A stretch of 64,000 nucleotides of DNA from Anaeramoeba ignava (Eukaryota > Metamonada > Anaeramoebidae). Made by a program: the position numbers and the translations under genes. The stretch is from positions 122,290 through 186,289 of the forward strand of contig JAPDFW010000110.1 of NCBI GenBank assembly GCA_028826165.1, given 5' to 3'. Below, one piece after another: positions 10,263 to 23,066 of the stretch (its first letter is position 1; each line of letters starts with the position of its first letter). The notes below the pieces were generated by a model. That model searched no databases. It was not told the DNA's origin and saw only the letters and a list, made by a program, of their open reading frames with translations.

Positions 10263-10840
10263 TAAAAATAAAATAAAAATAAAATAAAAAAAAAAAGAAA
10301 ATAAAATAAAAAATAAAAAAGAAAAAATAATTTTTGTTTTTTTTAATTTTTTTTCTTTTATTTTTTTTCTTGACCCTTTCAATAAAATATTTTTTTTTTG
10401 ATCAATTTTTATTTTCTTTTCTTTTCTAAAATTAAAAATAAAAATTAAAAATAAAATTATTTGGCAAAATAAAATAAAACAAAAATAATAATTTTTTTTT
10501 CCTTCTTTTTATTTTAATTATTATTTAAATTTTGAAGCAAATTAAAAAAGAAAGAAAATTGCTTTTTGTTTTGAAAAAAAACCCAAATTTAAATTGGAAT
10601 TGGAATAAGGAATATAATTAGAAATTCAATTATAAATTTCAATTATAAAAATTAGATCAAAATTCTTTTTAAAAATTATTAAAATAGATAAAATAAATTA
10701 AATTAAAATTAAATTAGATCAAAATTTTCTTTTGAAATAAATTGAATTAAAATTAAATTGGATCAAAATTTCCTTTTAAAATAAATTGAATTAAAATTAA
10801 AATGTTAAATTGATGATTAAAAAAAATTTTTAAAATCAAT
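10263..10840. other. Low-complexity intergenic DNA
   Basis: Poly-A/T runs with two or three imperfect copies of a roughly 55-base unit around 10690-10800 (ATTAGATCAAAATT ... AAATAAATTGAATT). No gene-like frame is seen. Confidence 0.5.
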
Positions 10841-11376
10841 GAAATTTAAATTAAATTAAATTAAATTGAAAAATTAAATTGAAATTAAAATTTAAAATTA
10901 AAATTTTTAAAATTCTTTTAAATTGAAATTAAAATTAAAATTAAATTTAAAATTAAAATTGAAATTGAAATTGAAGAAATCTCCTTAAATAACCAAATAA
11001 GATCAAAAAAACTTAATTAAAATTAATCCATGTCATCAAATGATGAATCATTAAATCCAAAAAATTTTTTTCATAATTTTCAATAGAAATTAAAATTGAA
11101 ATTAAAATTGAAATTGAAATTAAAATTAAAATTAAAATTGAAATTGAAATTGAAATTGAAATTAAAATTAAAATTGAAATTAAAATTGAAATTGAAATTA
11201 AAATTGATTTTGAAATTAAAATTGAAATTAAAATTGAAATTAAAATTGAAATTGAAATTAAAATTGAAATAGAAATTAAAATTGAAATTAAAATTGAAAT
11301 TAAAATTGAAATTGAAATTGAAATTGAAATTGAAATTGAAATTGAAATTGAAATTAAAATTAAATTTGGGTTGGAA
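10841..11376. repeat. Hexamer repeat (AAATTG/AAATTA)n
   Basis: An almost pure period-6 array just downstream of the LCAT-like gene's stop. One strand reads as an Ile-Ser dipeptide frame, which is an artefact of the repeat and not a gene. Confidence 0.85.
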
Positions 11377-11389
11377 TCAAATTTCAAAA

Positions 11390-13400
11390 TTAATTATTAA
11401 GAACGAAATCAAGAACCCCATTAACAACAGATTCATCTGAAGGTGACCATTGATGTTCACAATCAAAAGTAGAAGTAGTAATAGCTTGTTGTTGTTGAGT
11501 AGACCAAAGAGTAGCAATTTTTCTAACAATAGAAGAAGCGCAAGTATTATCACCATCAACTTCAATAATTGAATAATCATCACCACCAAGTTTGTCATGA
11601 TAAACAACACCAACTGGAGTTTTTTTAGAAGTTCCATAGAAAATATGTGTTTGAACATTTGGTGCTGAAACTACTTCAGATGCTCCTGCTACTAAATCTA
11701 ATATTGAATGTGTGTTTTCTGGGAGATTTAAATCATTTAAAAGTTGGTGAAGATCTGTCATAGAACTTGTGTAAGTTTTTGTTGGTGTTTGAACTATAGG
11801 ACTATCTCCATATACTACTTGTTTCGGTAGGAAGAAATAAATTGCTGGTAATGTTCGTTCAAGTATTTGGCATTCTTTTGCACTTAATAATAAATCGGGA
11901 ATTCCGAATGTGTATCCAATTAACTTTTTTTTTAATAAAATTATTTAATTTTTTCTTTTTCTTTTTTTTTGTTGAATTTTTGGATTATTTACTAATGCAA
12001 CAACAGCTTGTCCTACGCCACCCCAAGGTGGAGAAATTGCCATCCATCCTTTAATATATTGTTCTTTCCAAGCTTTTATTTTTGAATAAATATTAAATAA
12101 ATATTAAATAAATATTAAATAATAAATAAATATTAAATATTAAATATTAAATATTAATTATTAAATATTAAATAAATATTAAATATTAAATATTAAATAA
12201 TAAATAAATATTAAATATTAAATATTAATTAAATATTAAATAAATATTAAATAAATATTAAATAAATATTAAATAAATATTAAATAAATATTAAATATTA
12301 AATATTAAATAAATATTAAATAAATATTAAATATTAAATAAATATTAAATATTAAATATTAAATAAATAATAAAAAAATATAAAAAATATAAATATTAAA
12401 ATTAAATAATTATTAAATATAAATAAAATTAAATATTAAAATAAATATTAAATAAATTATTAAATATTAAATATTAAAATAAATATTAAATAAATATTAA
12501 ATAAATATTAAATAATTAAATAAAAATAAATATAAAATTAAATATTAAATATTAAATAAATATAAATAAATATTAAATAAATTATTAAATAAATATTAAA
12601 TAAATATTAAATACAAATAAAATATTAAATAAATAAAAAAATAAAAATATTAAATAAAATTAAATATTAAATATTAAATAAATATTAAATAAATATTAAA
12701 TAAATATTAAATAAATATTAAATAAATAATAAAATAAATATTAAATATTAAATAAATATTAAATAAATATTAAATAAATATTAAATAAATATTAAATAAA
12801 TATTAAATAAATATTAAATAAATATTAAATAAATATTAAATATTAAATAAATATTAATTAAATATTTTAAATTAAATATTAATTAAAAAATTACCATCAT
12901 CAACTGAGTTTAATAAATCTAAAAATAAACAACATCCCATTGAATGAGTAACAACTGTTACTTTTTTCCCACCATTAAGATTATAAGCATATTCAATAGT
13001 AGTTTTAATATTTTGAACAAACTCAGTTAAACCAAGACCTGGAGCCCATCTCCAATCATAAGGAAGACCAAAAATAGACAATCCTTCTTGATATCCATGA
13101 TCTTTAAATTTATTAATCATATCCTTAAAATAACCCATAAAAATCAACTCAGGATCCAAATTTGAAATTGCTTCAAGTCCATTTTGTGTTTTTACTGCTA
13201 CTCCTTCAGGATCTGACCAGGTGTTTGTTTGTTCATCATAAACAATTGAAAGTCTTTCAGCAAAACAATCAACAACTTCAGGAAGCATTTCACTTGCTGA
13301 AACCCAAATTCGATACCAATCTGCATTTGTTCTACACCACCAATAATCCGATTTTGCGTTATCAAGTTTAATATCCAATTTTGTTCCTCCAAGTCCTTTT

Positions 13401-13431
<31 letters not shown>

Positions 13432-13435
13432 TTTT

Positions 13436-13526
<91 letters not shown>

Positions 13527-13531
13527 TTTCT

Positions 13532-13568
<37 letters not shown>

Positions 13569-13823
13569 TTTATTTATTTTTATTGATTATTTTTTATATT
13601 TTTATATTTATTTACCTGGTATAATTACAACAGGATCTAAATGCTAAATATTTTATAAAATTTTAAATAAAATAAATTTAAATTTTTATTATTAATTTTT
13701 TTCATTTCGTTTCATGAGTTTTTGTTTTTTTTTGTTTTTGCTTTTTGTTTTTACTTCTTGAACTTGTTCTTGTGTTTGAGTTAAAATTAAAATTAAAATG
13801 AAAAAAATAAAAAAAACTTTCAT
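11390..13823 (-). CDS. LCAT / group XV phospholipase A2-type acyltransferase, five exons
   Basis: Exons 13823-13755, 13643-13616, 13395-12895, 12072-11993 and 11923-11390 join in phase to 403 residues, close to the family size. Residues 1-17 are a hydrophobic signal peptide (MKVFFIFFILILILTQT). HLDPVVIIPGLGG (24-36) is the family's N-terminal loop. VVTHSMGCC holds the nucleophile Ser at about 184. AWKEQYIKGWMAISPPWGG matches the block after the nucleophile. The acid is probably Asp in VDGDN and the base His in EHQWSPSDES. Such enzymes are secreted or lysosomal and cleave sn-2 acyl chains or transfer them to an alcohol acceptor. It is divergent in promoter direction from the small gene at 14020. 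Confidence 0.88.
12073..12894. repeat. Intronic AAATAAATATT-type satellite
   Basis: The third LCAT-like intron (822 bases) is built almost solely of an 11-base unit and shorter variants, with essentially no G or C. Donor GTAATT and acceptor AAAAG flank it on the minus strand. Confidence 0.88.
13396..13615. repeat. Intronic tetranucleotide (TTTA)n
   Basis: The second LCAT-like intron is a nearly uninterrupted TTTA microsatellite with one TTTC interruption near 13529. It differs from the repeat in the neighbouring intron. Confidence 0.9.
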
Positions 13824-14019
13824 TTCTTTTTTATTATTTTTTTGGTTTGGCTTTTTTAAAAAAAGAAAAAAAATGAAAAAAAAAAATTTTAATTTTTAAT
13901 TTTTATTTTTAATTTTGATCTTCCAGAAAACAAAAAAACAAAAAAATAAAAATAATTTCAGTTTTAATTTTAATTTTCATTTTTATTTTTGTTTTTTTTT
14001 ATTGTTTTAAAAAAAGAAA

Positions 14020-14250
14020 ATGAATCAAAAAAAGTGGAACGAAAATGATCCAAAAATAAAAGAAAATTTTCCAAAATTTACTTTAAAAAAACCTTTTCCT
14101 TTTCCACAAGAAAGAGTAACTGAATTATTTCAAAAATCAACAAAGAAAAAAGAAGAAGAAAATAGAAAAAGAGAAATAGAATCAAAAATTCAAGCCAAAA
14201 TGAAAGAAGTTGAAGAAATGATCTGTCCAAAAAAATCAAAAGAAAAATAA
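14020..14250 (+). CDS. Small lysine-rich protein of unknown function
   Basis: A 76-residue frame with an ATG after an A-rich leader. The first half is MNQKKWNENDPKIKENF followed by KKPFPFPQERVTELF. The second half is a charged, probably helical segment (KKKEEENRKREIESK...) ending CPKKSKEK. Codon use is like that of neighbouring genes, and mixed hydrophobic/charged composition sets it apart from simple-repeat frames. It starts 196 bases from the divergent LCAT-like gene and its stop lies 61 bases from the stop of the convergent ArfGAP gene. I do not recognise the family. A mitochondrial ribosomal or assembly factor would fit the size and charge but is a guess. Confidence 0.6.
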   Translation: MNQKKWNENDPKIKENFPKFTLKKPFPFPQERVTELFQKSTKKKEEENRKREIESKIQAKMKEVEEMICPKKSKEK

Positions 14251-14311
14251 GATGAAAAAAAGAAAAAATATAAATTTTATTTTTTAAGAAAAAGAAAAAA
14301 TAAAAATTGTT

Positions 14312-17300
14312 TTAATTATATTTATCAGGCAAAGAAGTAAATTTTGTGAGAGGCTTTTTTGGGAAATCTGGAAGATTTGTTGGAGATTTTCTAATATTAG
14401 GTTTTGGAGGTCGAGGTCTATTTAAAGCTTTTATTCTTGGTGGAAGAGGAAGTTTATCAGGAGAAGGACCTTTTTTTTGGATCACAAATTCTAAGCCATC
14501 TTTCTTTTGAATTGGATGAGGTTGGGGATAAGGACGCGGAGGTTTTTTGAGAGATTTTGGCGTTTTTGGTGCTGTGTTTTGATCTTGAGATTCGAGAGTA
14601 GGGGATTTTCTTTGTGAGTAAGAAGGAGGAAGCGGCGGCTTTCTTGTGGGACGTTTTATCCCATCGTCTTCTCTTTCGCTTGTGTATGAATCAGAATCAC
14701 TTGTTGTGTGATCCAACTTAGAAAGAGCTGAACGTTTTTGAGTTTGTATTTTCCCATCATTTGGCAAATATGCTCCACCATCTATTTTTGTTTCTGGTCT
14801 TGGTGGTGGTTTTCTTTTTGGCATTGTTGATTCGGGAAGAAGTTTTTTGCTTATATTTTTGCGTCTTTGATTTTCTGCGTTTGGAGATGATTTGCTTTCC
14901 TTATTCATTGGTTTATTCGCGCTTTTATCTGTGAAAATGAACGAGTGTTTCTCTTTCATTTCGTTCAAAATATTCAAGCATTCATAATATTGTTGATTCT
15001 TTGCGAGTTCGAGAGCGGAAACAAAGCTTTCATGATAGAGTTGAGGATTACTAGGATATAAATCTGCGCCGTAATGAAGAAGTCTTTTGAGAGCTATAAC
15101 ATTATTATTTAAAACTGCAGAATGCATTGGGGTGAATCGAGTTCCATTAACAACATTGATGTCAACAAAGGTATTAAGGAGAAGTAATTCGAGTATTTTT
15201 TCTTGTGAACCAAGAGCTGCAATATGAAGGGGAGTGTTGTCGTAATCGTTCGGGTTTTTCCAGTCCACTTGAGCTCCATGAACCAAGCATTGGAACAGAT
15301 CTTCAATGTTTTCTTCCTTAACTGCCTTGTAGCATTTCAAGTTCAATAATTGCTGTTTTTTTTCTGGGTCTTTTTCTTCCTTATCCACAAAGTCATTTCT
15401 AACAAACTCCCGTTTTTCATATTTCCTCTCAATGAATTTTTTTTTGATTTGTGGATCGTCATTTGGATTCGGTCGATTTTCATTGATATTTGCTTCCAAA
15501 ATTCCATTAAGTTTATTGTTTCCCAAAATTTTCATGATTTCAACAACTTGCGGTTCCCATTTGTCAAGAAGTAAAGAGCGAACCCGCATTGGTTGCTTTT
15601 GCAAGCTTCTCATTATTCCTGCACATTCAATACATACAATATTCCCGAAATTTATTGATGACCATTCGGGATTTTCAGCTCCACATTCAGAGCATTTATT
15701 ATTTCCAGGTATTTTTTTTAATTCTTCAATGATTTCTTCGTTTTCATTGTTTTTTTGTTTTCCCTCGTTTTCGGAATAATTTGATATTACTGCTGATATA
15801 TTATTTTGTACAATTTCTATCCATTTTTTGGCTTCTGCTTCTGATTCTGCTTGAAGGTTATAAGTTTTTTGAGGTGAAATGATTTCGAAGCAATTTCTAT
15901 TATAATTTCAAATTTCATTATAAATTTCATTATAAATTTAATTATAAATTTAATTATAAATTTCATTATAAATTTCATTTTAAATTTCATTATAAATTTC
16001 ATTATAAATTTCATTATGAATTTCATTTTAAATTTAATTATAAATTTAATTATAAATTTAATTATAAATTTAATTATAAATTTCATTTTAAATTTCATTA
16101 TAAATTTCATTATAAATTTCATTATGAATTTCATTATAAATTTCATTTTAAATTTAATTATAAATTTCATTATAAATTTCATTTTAAATTTCATTATAAA
16201 TTTCATTTTAAATTTAATTATAAATTTTATTATAAATTTCATTTTAAATTTAATTATAAATTTTATTATAAATTTAATTATAATTTCATTATAAATTTCA
16301 TTATAAATTTAATTATAAATTTCATTTTAAATTTAATTATGAATTTAATTATAAATTTAATTATAAATTTAATTATAAATTTAATTATAAATTTCATTTT
16401 AAATTTAATTATAAATTTTATTATAAATTTCATTTTGAATTTAATTATAAATTTCATTATAAATTTAATTATGAATTTCATTATAAATTTCATTATAAAT
16501 TTAATTATAAATTTCATTTTAAATTTCATTATAAATTTCATTTATGAATTTCATTATGAATTTCATTTTAAATTTCATTTTAAATTTAATTATAAATTTC
16601 ATTATAAATTTCATTTTAAATTTCATTATAAATTTAATTATAAATTTAATTATAAATTTCATTATAAATTTCATTTTAAATTTCATTATAAATTTCATTA
16701 TAAATTTCATTATGAATTTAATTTTAAATTTCATTTTAAATTTAATTATAAATTTAATTATAAATTTAATTTTAAATTTCATTATAAATTTCATTTTAAA
16801 TTTCATTATAAATTTCATTATAAATTTCATTATAAATTTCATTTTTTAAATTGGTTAAATTTCATTTTTAAATTTAATTATAAATTTAATTATAAATTTC
16901 ATTTTTAAATTTCCTTTTTATAAATTTCATTTTAAAAATAAATTTTTTCAAATTTTTAAAATTTAATTATAAATTTAATTATAAATTTCATTTTAAATTT
17001 AATTATAAATTTGATAAATTTTTTATAAATTTCATTATAAATTTAATTTAAACATTTTAAATTTAATTATAAATTTAATTTTAAAAGATTATAAATTTCC
17101 TTTTTAAATTTCATTTTAAATTTAATTATAAATTTGTTTATAAATTTCATTTTAAATTTTTATAAATTTGATTATAAATTTCATTTTTAAATTTCATTAT
17201 AAATTTCATTATAAATTTCATTTTAAATTTCATTATAAATTTCATTTTAAATTTAATTATAAATTTAATTATAAATTTCATTTTAAATTTCATTATAAAT

Positions 17301-19612
17301 TTCATTTTAAATTTCATTATAAATTTCATTTTAAATTTCATTATAAATTTCATTTTAAATTTCATTTTAAATTTCATTTTAAATTTCATTTTAAATTTCA
17401 TTTTAAATTTCATTTTAAATTTAATTATAAATTTAATTATAAATTTAATTATAAATTTCATTATAAATACCTTCGATTTCTATCAACTCTTGGTTTAATT
17501 GAACAAAGAGTTAAATTTACAATTCCTACTTTTGAAAGATCCTTTTTTTAATAGAGAATAAAAATAAATATTTTCAAATTTTAAAAAAATAATTGTTGAT
17601 TAATTACTTTCCAATCACGATAATAATATATTTGATGATTTTTAACAACAAAAAATCTTCTTTGCCAAACTTTAACACCTGAACTTGAAAGTTTAAAAAG
17701 ATATCCTGCCTTTTCTAAATCACTTTTATTTTTTGGTTGAATTACATCTTGTTTAGAAAGTAACTATTTTTAAATTTGATTATAAATTTCATTTTAAATT
17801 TCATTATAAATTTAATTATAAATTTCATTTTAAATTTCATTATAAATTTAATTATAAATTTCATTTTAAATTTAATTATAAATTTAATTTTAAATTTAAT
17901 TATAAATTTAATTTTAAATTTAATTATAAATTTAATTATAAATTTAATTATAAATTTAATTATAAATTTAATTTTAAATTTAATTATAAATTTCATTTTG
18001 AATTCCAAATACTTTTTTTAATTTTTGTCTTTTTTCATCTTTTTTTTGACTAAATAAATCAGATGTTTTTTTGACATCTTCAAGATTTGTAGTTAAATTA
18101 TCAAGAAAAGATTTTTTTTCATTTAACAAATCATGACCTTGATGAAAATAAGCAATTTGTAAATACATTAAAGAACAAATTCTTTCAAGAAATTCAAATT
18201 TTTGTTTTTGTTCAATTTGTCTTAAAATAGATTCTAAATCAAAATTAGCAAGAATATATTTTTCTTGAATTCTACGATATTCTTTTTTAATTTCATTTTG
18301 TTTTTTGGAATCTTTTTTGCTTGACATAGAAATATATTTTGCAAGAATTGCATCTCTTTCAGCTGAAATTTTATCTAAATTTTTTCTTGATTCTTTCGCT
18401 GAATTAAAATCAAGATCTAAAAATTCTTGTAAAGGATGTGAAAAGGCTTGTTCGAATTGAGAATACTAATAAATTTTTAAATATATATTATTTTTGAAAT
18501 ATTTAATGAATATTTATTTATTAATATATATTTAATAATATTTATTTAATAATATTTATTTAATAATATTTATTTAATAATATTTATTTAATAATATTTA
18601 TTTAATAATATTTATTTAATGAATATTTATTTAATAGTATTTATTTAATAATATTTATTTAATAATATTTATTTAATAATATTTATTTAATGATATTTTA
18701 TTTAATAATATTTATTTAAATAATATTTATTTAAATATTTATTTTTAATATTTATTTAATTATATTTATTTAATGATATTTATTTAATAATATTTATTTA
18801 TTTAATATTTAATTTATTTATTTAATAATATTTATTTAATAATATTTATTTAATAATATTTATTTAATAATATTTATTTAATTATATTTATTTAATGAAT
18901 ATTTATTTAATAATATTTATTTAATAATATTTATTTAATAATATTTATTTAATAATATTTATTTATTAATATATATTTAATAATATTTATTTAATTATAT
19001 TTATTTAATAATATTTATTTAATGAATATTTATTTAATTAATATTTATTTAATAATATTTATTTAATGATTTGATGAAATATTTTGTGAATTGTTCAAAT
19101 TTTCTAAATTCTCTTAATTTAAAGAAACTTCTCTTTTCTTTCATTTCTTTTCTTTTGATTTTTTACATTTAAATTTAATGATTCACTAATCATATGAATC
19201 ATACTTCCGAACCAAGTAAATTGTTTAACTAAATTATTAAAAATTATTTCCAATAAAAATTTTAATTTAAAAACAAAAAAGAAATAAAAAAATTTTTTAC
19301 CAAAAGCAGGATCTGCATTTGAAGCAAAACTATATCTATGATAAGAACTAATTTCATCAGCAAATTGTCTTGAATAATTACTCATTACTTATTATTTTTA
19401 TTTTTATTTTTTTATTTAAATTTTTATATTTAAATTTTTATATTTTAATTTTTATATATTTAAATACCTTTTGCTGCTTGTGAAATTTGTGTAGAAAGTT
19501 TAACAATTCTTGATAAAAATGTATGAAGATCTTTTGTTTGATTTTCAAGTTGTCGAATTTCAGCTTGAAAATGAGGACTATCTTGAACAATTCGATTTAA
19601 ATTAATTTTCAT
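14312..19612 (-). CDS. ACAP-type ArfGAP (BAR-PH-ArfGAP-ankyrin-proline-rich), seven exons
   Basis: Exons 19612-19468, 19387-19301, 19228-19167, 18465-18013, 17763-17608, 17541-17471 and 15896-14312 agree in phase and give about 852 residues. A BAR domain spans about 1-240; LERICSLMYLQIAYFHQGHD is its most conserved stretch. The PH domain spans about 267-355 (KAGYLFKLSSSGVKVWQRRF to AEAKKWIEIVQ). The ArfGAP zinc finger has Cys 393, 396, 413 and 416 (C-x2-C-x16-C-x2-C), then RVRSLLLDKWEP. Ankyrin repeats lie at about 510-610 (DNTPLHIAAL, RFTPMHSAVL), then a proline-rich tail with PxxP motifs. The family stimulates GTP hydrolysis on Arf6 at curved endosomal or plasma membrane. The usual GIHRxLG after the fourth Cys reads GIMRSLQ; the Arg is kept. 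Confidence 0.93.
15897..17470. repeat. Intronic (AAATTTCATTAT)n satellite
   Basis: The 1,574-base intron inside the PH domain of the ArfGAP gene is filled by a 12-base unit with variants (AAATTTAATTAT, AAATTTCATTTT). Splitting codon AG|A exactly restores the PH sequence across it. Long open frames (Met-Lys-Phe-Ile or Asn-Leu-Ile repeats) on both strands are repeat artefacts. Confidence 0.92.
17764..18012. repeat. Intronic AAATTTCATTTT/AAATTTAATTAT repeat
   Basis: This intron between the BAR and PH exons carries the same unit family as the neighbouring 1.57-kb intron, so within one gene the repeat has spread or co-amplified between introns. Confidence 0.85.
18466..19166. repeat. Intronic TTTATTTAATAATA-type repeat
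   Basis: A 701-base intron inside the BAR domain, mostly a 14-base unit. A short frame at about 19041-19111 has some coding character but is not needed: joining 19167 to 18465 keeps phase and the BAR alignment length. Confidence 0.8.
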
Positions 19613-20216
19613 TCACTTTTTATTTTAATTTTAATTTGAAAAAAAAAATGAAAAAATGAAAAAATTTTTTTCCAAATAAAAATAAATTTAATTTTAAATT
19701 TCATTTTAAATTTGATTATAAATTTAATTTTAAATTTAATTTTAAATTTTGTTTTAAATTTAATTTTTATAAATTTTTCATTTATAAAATTTCATTTTAA
19801 ATTTTTATAAATTTTGAAAATTTTGGGGAGTTTATCAGTTTAATTATTAAATTTAAATTTTAAATTTAATTATATTAAATTTAATTATAAACTTTCTTCA
19901 AATTATAAATCTTTTAATGAATAAATGGAAGATTTTGTTAGAAAATTTTAATTATAATTTTTTTTTATATTATTTTGTTATAAATTCGTTTTAATTATGT
20001 GAAAATTTAATTATAAATTTAATTATAAATTTTGTTATAAATTGTTATAAATTTAATTATAAATTTAATTATAAATTTAATTATAAATTTAATTATAAAT
20101 TTAATTATAAATTTAATTATAAATTTAATTATAATTCTAATTTAAAAAGTAAATCGTTTCCATTTTGAATTTTCCATTTTTTTTATTTTTTCCAAAAAGA
20201 AAAAATTTTAAAAAAT
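19613..20216. other. AT-rich spacer with AATTTAATTATA repeats
   Basis: Between the ArfGAP start and the stop of the unknown gene at 20217. It holds AAATTTAATTATA units (densest at 20030-20140) and poly-A/T. No gene is seen. Confidence 0.55.
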
Positions 20217-22931
20217 TTATAACAAATTCATTTCGTGAAGTTTTTTATCACGTTCTTGAAAATATTGAGGGAGTTTATCAGTTCTAACAGAACGATTAAC
20301 ACCACCTTTTCTTGGATCCCATAAAACCAATAGATTATAATATAAATTAATACATTCATCACTTTCTTCAACTTTTTCATTAATAATATCTTCTCTAAAA
20401 GGTGAATATTCAATTGGAAGATCAAAATCATAAGAAAATCTTGAATCCATTGATCTATTTTTTATATCTATTTTGTGATCAGGAAATAATTCGTTTATGT
20501 TCTCTGTTGTGTGAAATCCACTGTTTGTTGTTTCTCTTCCTCTTTCAATTCCTACTTTATTTCGTGGTATATTTCGTTCTATTGTTTCGTGTCTTTGTTC
20601 ATCTTCCAAATTGAATGATGTAAAAATATTCTGTTGAAATGAATCAAACTATTTTTTTCCATTTTTATATTAATTATAAATTTTGTTTTATATTAATTAT
20701 AAATTTTATTTTAAATTTTAATTATAAATTTAATTATAAATTTAATTATAAATTTCATTATAAATTTAATTTTAAATTTAATTATAAATTTTGTTTTAAA
20801 TTTTGTTTTAAATTTAATTATAAATTTTGTTTTAAATTTAATTATAAATTTTGTTTTAAATTTAATTATAAATTTTGTTATAAATTTTGTTTTAAATTTA
20901 ATTATAAATTTAATTATAAATTTAATTATAAATTTAATTATAAATTTAATTATAAATTTTAATTATAAATTTAATTATAAATTTAATTATAAATTTAATT
21001 ATAAATTTAATTATAAATTTAATTATAAATTTAATTATAAATTTAATTATAAATTTAATTAAATTTAATTATAAATTTTTATAAATTTTGTTATAGATTT
21101 AGTTATAAATTTTGTTTTTAAATTTTGTTATAAATTTTGTTATAAAATTCTGTTTAAAATTTTTCTTAATTTAATTATAAATTTAATTTATAAATTTAAT
21201 TATAAAATTTAATTATAAATTTTGTTTTAAATTTAATTATAAATTTTGTTTTAAATTTAATTATAAATTTAATTATAAATTTTGTTTTAAATTTAATTAT
21301 AAATTTAATTATAAATTTAATTATAAATTTTGTTATAAATTTAATTATAAATTTTATAAATTTAATTATAAATTTTGTTTTTAAATTTAATTATAAATTT
21401 AATTATAAATATAATTATAAATATAATTACAAATATAATTATAAATTTAATTATAAATTTAATTATAAATATAATTATAAATTTAATTATAAATTTAATT
21501 ATAAATTTTATTATAAATATAATTATAAATATAATTACAAATATAATTATAAATTTAATTATAAATTTTAATTATAAATTTAATTATAAATTTAATTATA
21601 AATTTAATTATTATAAATTTAATTTATAAAATTTAATTATAAATATAATTATAAATATAATTACAAATATAATTATAAATTTAATTATAAATTTAATTAT
21701 AAATTTAATTATAAATTTAATTATAAATTTTGTTATAAATTTAATTATAAATTTAATTATAAATATAATTACAAATATAATTACAAATATAATTATAAAT
21801 ATAATTATAAATTTAATTATAAATTTAATTATAAATTTAATTATAAATTTAATTTTAAATTTCATTTTAATTATGAATTTAATTATAAATTTAATTATAA
21901 ATTTAATTTTTATAAATTTAATTATAAATTTAATTATAAATTTAATTATAAATTTAATTATAAATTTAATTTTTAAATTTAATTTTGAATTTAATTATAA
22001 ATTTAATTATAAATTTAATTTTAAATTTAATTATAAATTTAATTATAAATTTTGTTATAAATTTTTGTTATAAATTTTAATTATAAATTTAATTATAAAT
22101 TTAATTATAAATTTAATTATAAATTTTGATATAAATTTTGTTATAAATTTTGTTATAAATTTAATTATAAATTTTATTATAAATTTAATTATAAATATAA
22201 ATATAAATTTAATTATAAATTTAATTATAAATTTTATTATAAATTTAATTATAAATTTAATTATAAATTTAATTATAAATTTAATTATAAATTTAATTAT
22301 AAATTTCATTATAAATTTAATTATAAATTTAATTATAAATATAATTATAAATATAAATATAAATTTTAATTATAAATTTAATTATAAATTTAATTATAAA
22401 TTTTATTATAAATTTAATTATAAATTTAATTATAAATTTTGTTATAAATTTAATTATAAATTTAATTATAAATTTTTTTTTAATTTTAAATTTAATTATA
22501 AATTTTGTTTTAAATTTAATTATAAATTTTGTTTTTAAATTTAATTATAAATTTAATTATAAATTTAATTATAAATTTTTAATTATAAATTTAATTATAA
22601 ATTTAATTATAAATTTAATTATAAATTTAATTATAAATTTTATTATAAATTTAATTATAAATTTAATTATAAATTTTGTTATAAATTTTGTTATAAATTT
22701 TGTTATAAATTTTGTTATAAAATTCTGTTTAAAATTTTTCTTAATTTAATTACGACAAAATCATCACTAACTGTTAAAAAATAAATATAAAAATAAAAAT
22801 AAAAAGAACAAAAATAAATTTTTTTTTGTTTTAATTAGATAAAAAGAATAAAGATTTTTACAATTTTTTGGGTTATGATGATTTTCTTCTTGTTTTCGAT
22901 TAGATGGATTTGAATCCATATTTTTTTGCAT
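20217..22931 (-). CDS. Unknown protein, three exons including a 17-base microexon
   Basis: Exons 22931-22862, 22770-22754 and 20648-20217 agree in phase (23 codons plus T; TT then five codons; 144 codons) and give 172 residues. The start MQKNMDSNPSNRKQEEN is hydrophilic. The C-terminal half has a likely folded core (CINLYYNLLVLWDPRKGGVN) ending HEMNLL. I do not recognise the family; no signal peptide, membrane segment or zinc ligands are seen. The middle exon is only 17 bases, held by TTAACAG and GTAATT splice sites, and the second intron is 2,105 bases of satellite. It is divergent from FAM91 with 135 bases between starts. Confidence 0.68.
20649..22753. repeat. Intronic (AATTATAAATTT)n satellite, 2.1 kb
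   Basis: The largest intron in the window. A 12-base unit dominates, with blocks of AAATTTTGTTAT and AAATATAATTAC variants forming higher-order sub-blocks near 21410-21550 and 21630-21800. No coding sequence is seen. Confidence 0.9.
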
Positions 22932-23066
22932 TATTAACAAAAAAAAAATAAAAATAATTAATAATAAAAAAATAAAAAATAAAAAATAAAAAAATGAAAA
23001 AAAAAATAAAAAAAAAATTTTCATTTTTTTCATTTTCTTTTTTAATTTTTAAAAAAACCAAAAAAA

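Noticed and set aside
11013..11387. Ile-Ser dipeptide frame downstream of the LCAT-like gene
   Set aside because: Pure AAATTG hexamer repeat after the real stop codon.
15817..17551. Long frames on both strands reading Met-Lys-Phe-Ile, Asn-Leu-Ile or Tyr-Lys-Phe-His repeats
   Set aside because: They are translations of the intronic 12-mer satellite. The surrounding PH-domain exons splice cleanly over the region.
19041..19111. Possible extra BAR exon between 19167 and 18465
   Set aside because: It has no GT donor, and direct joining of the flanking exons keeps phase and fits the BAR length.
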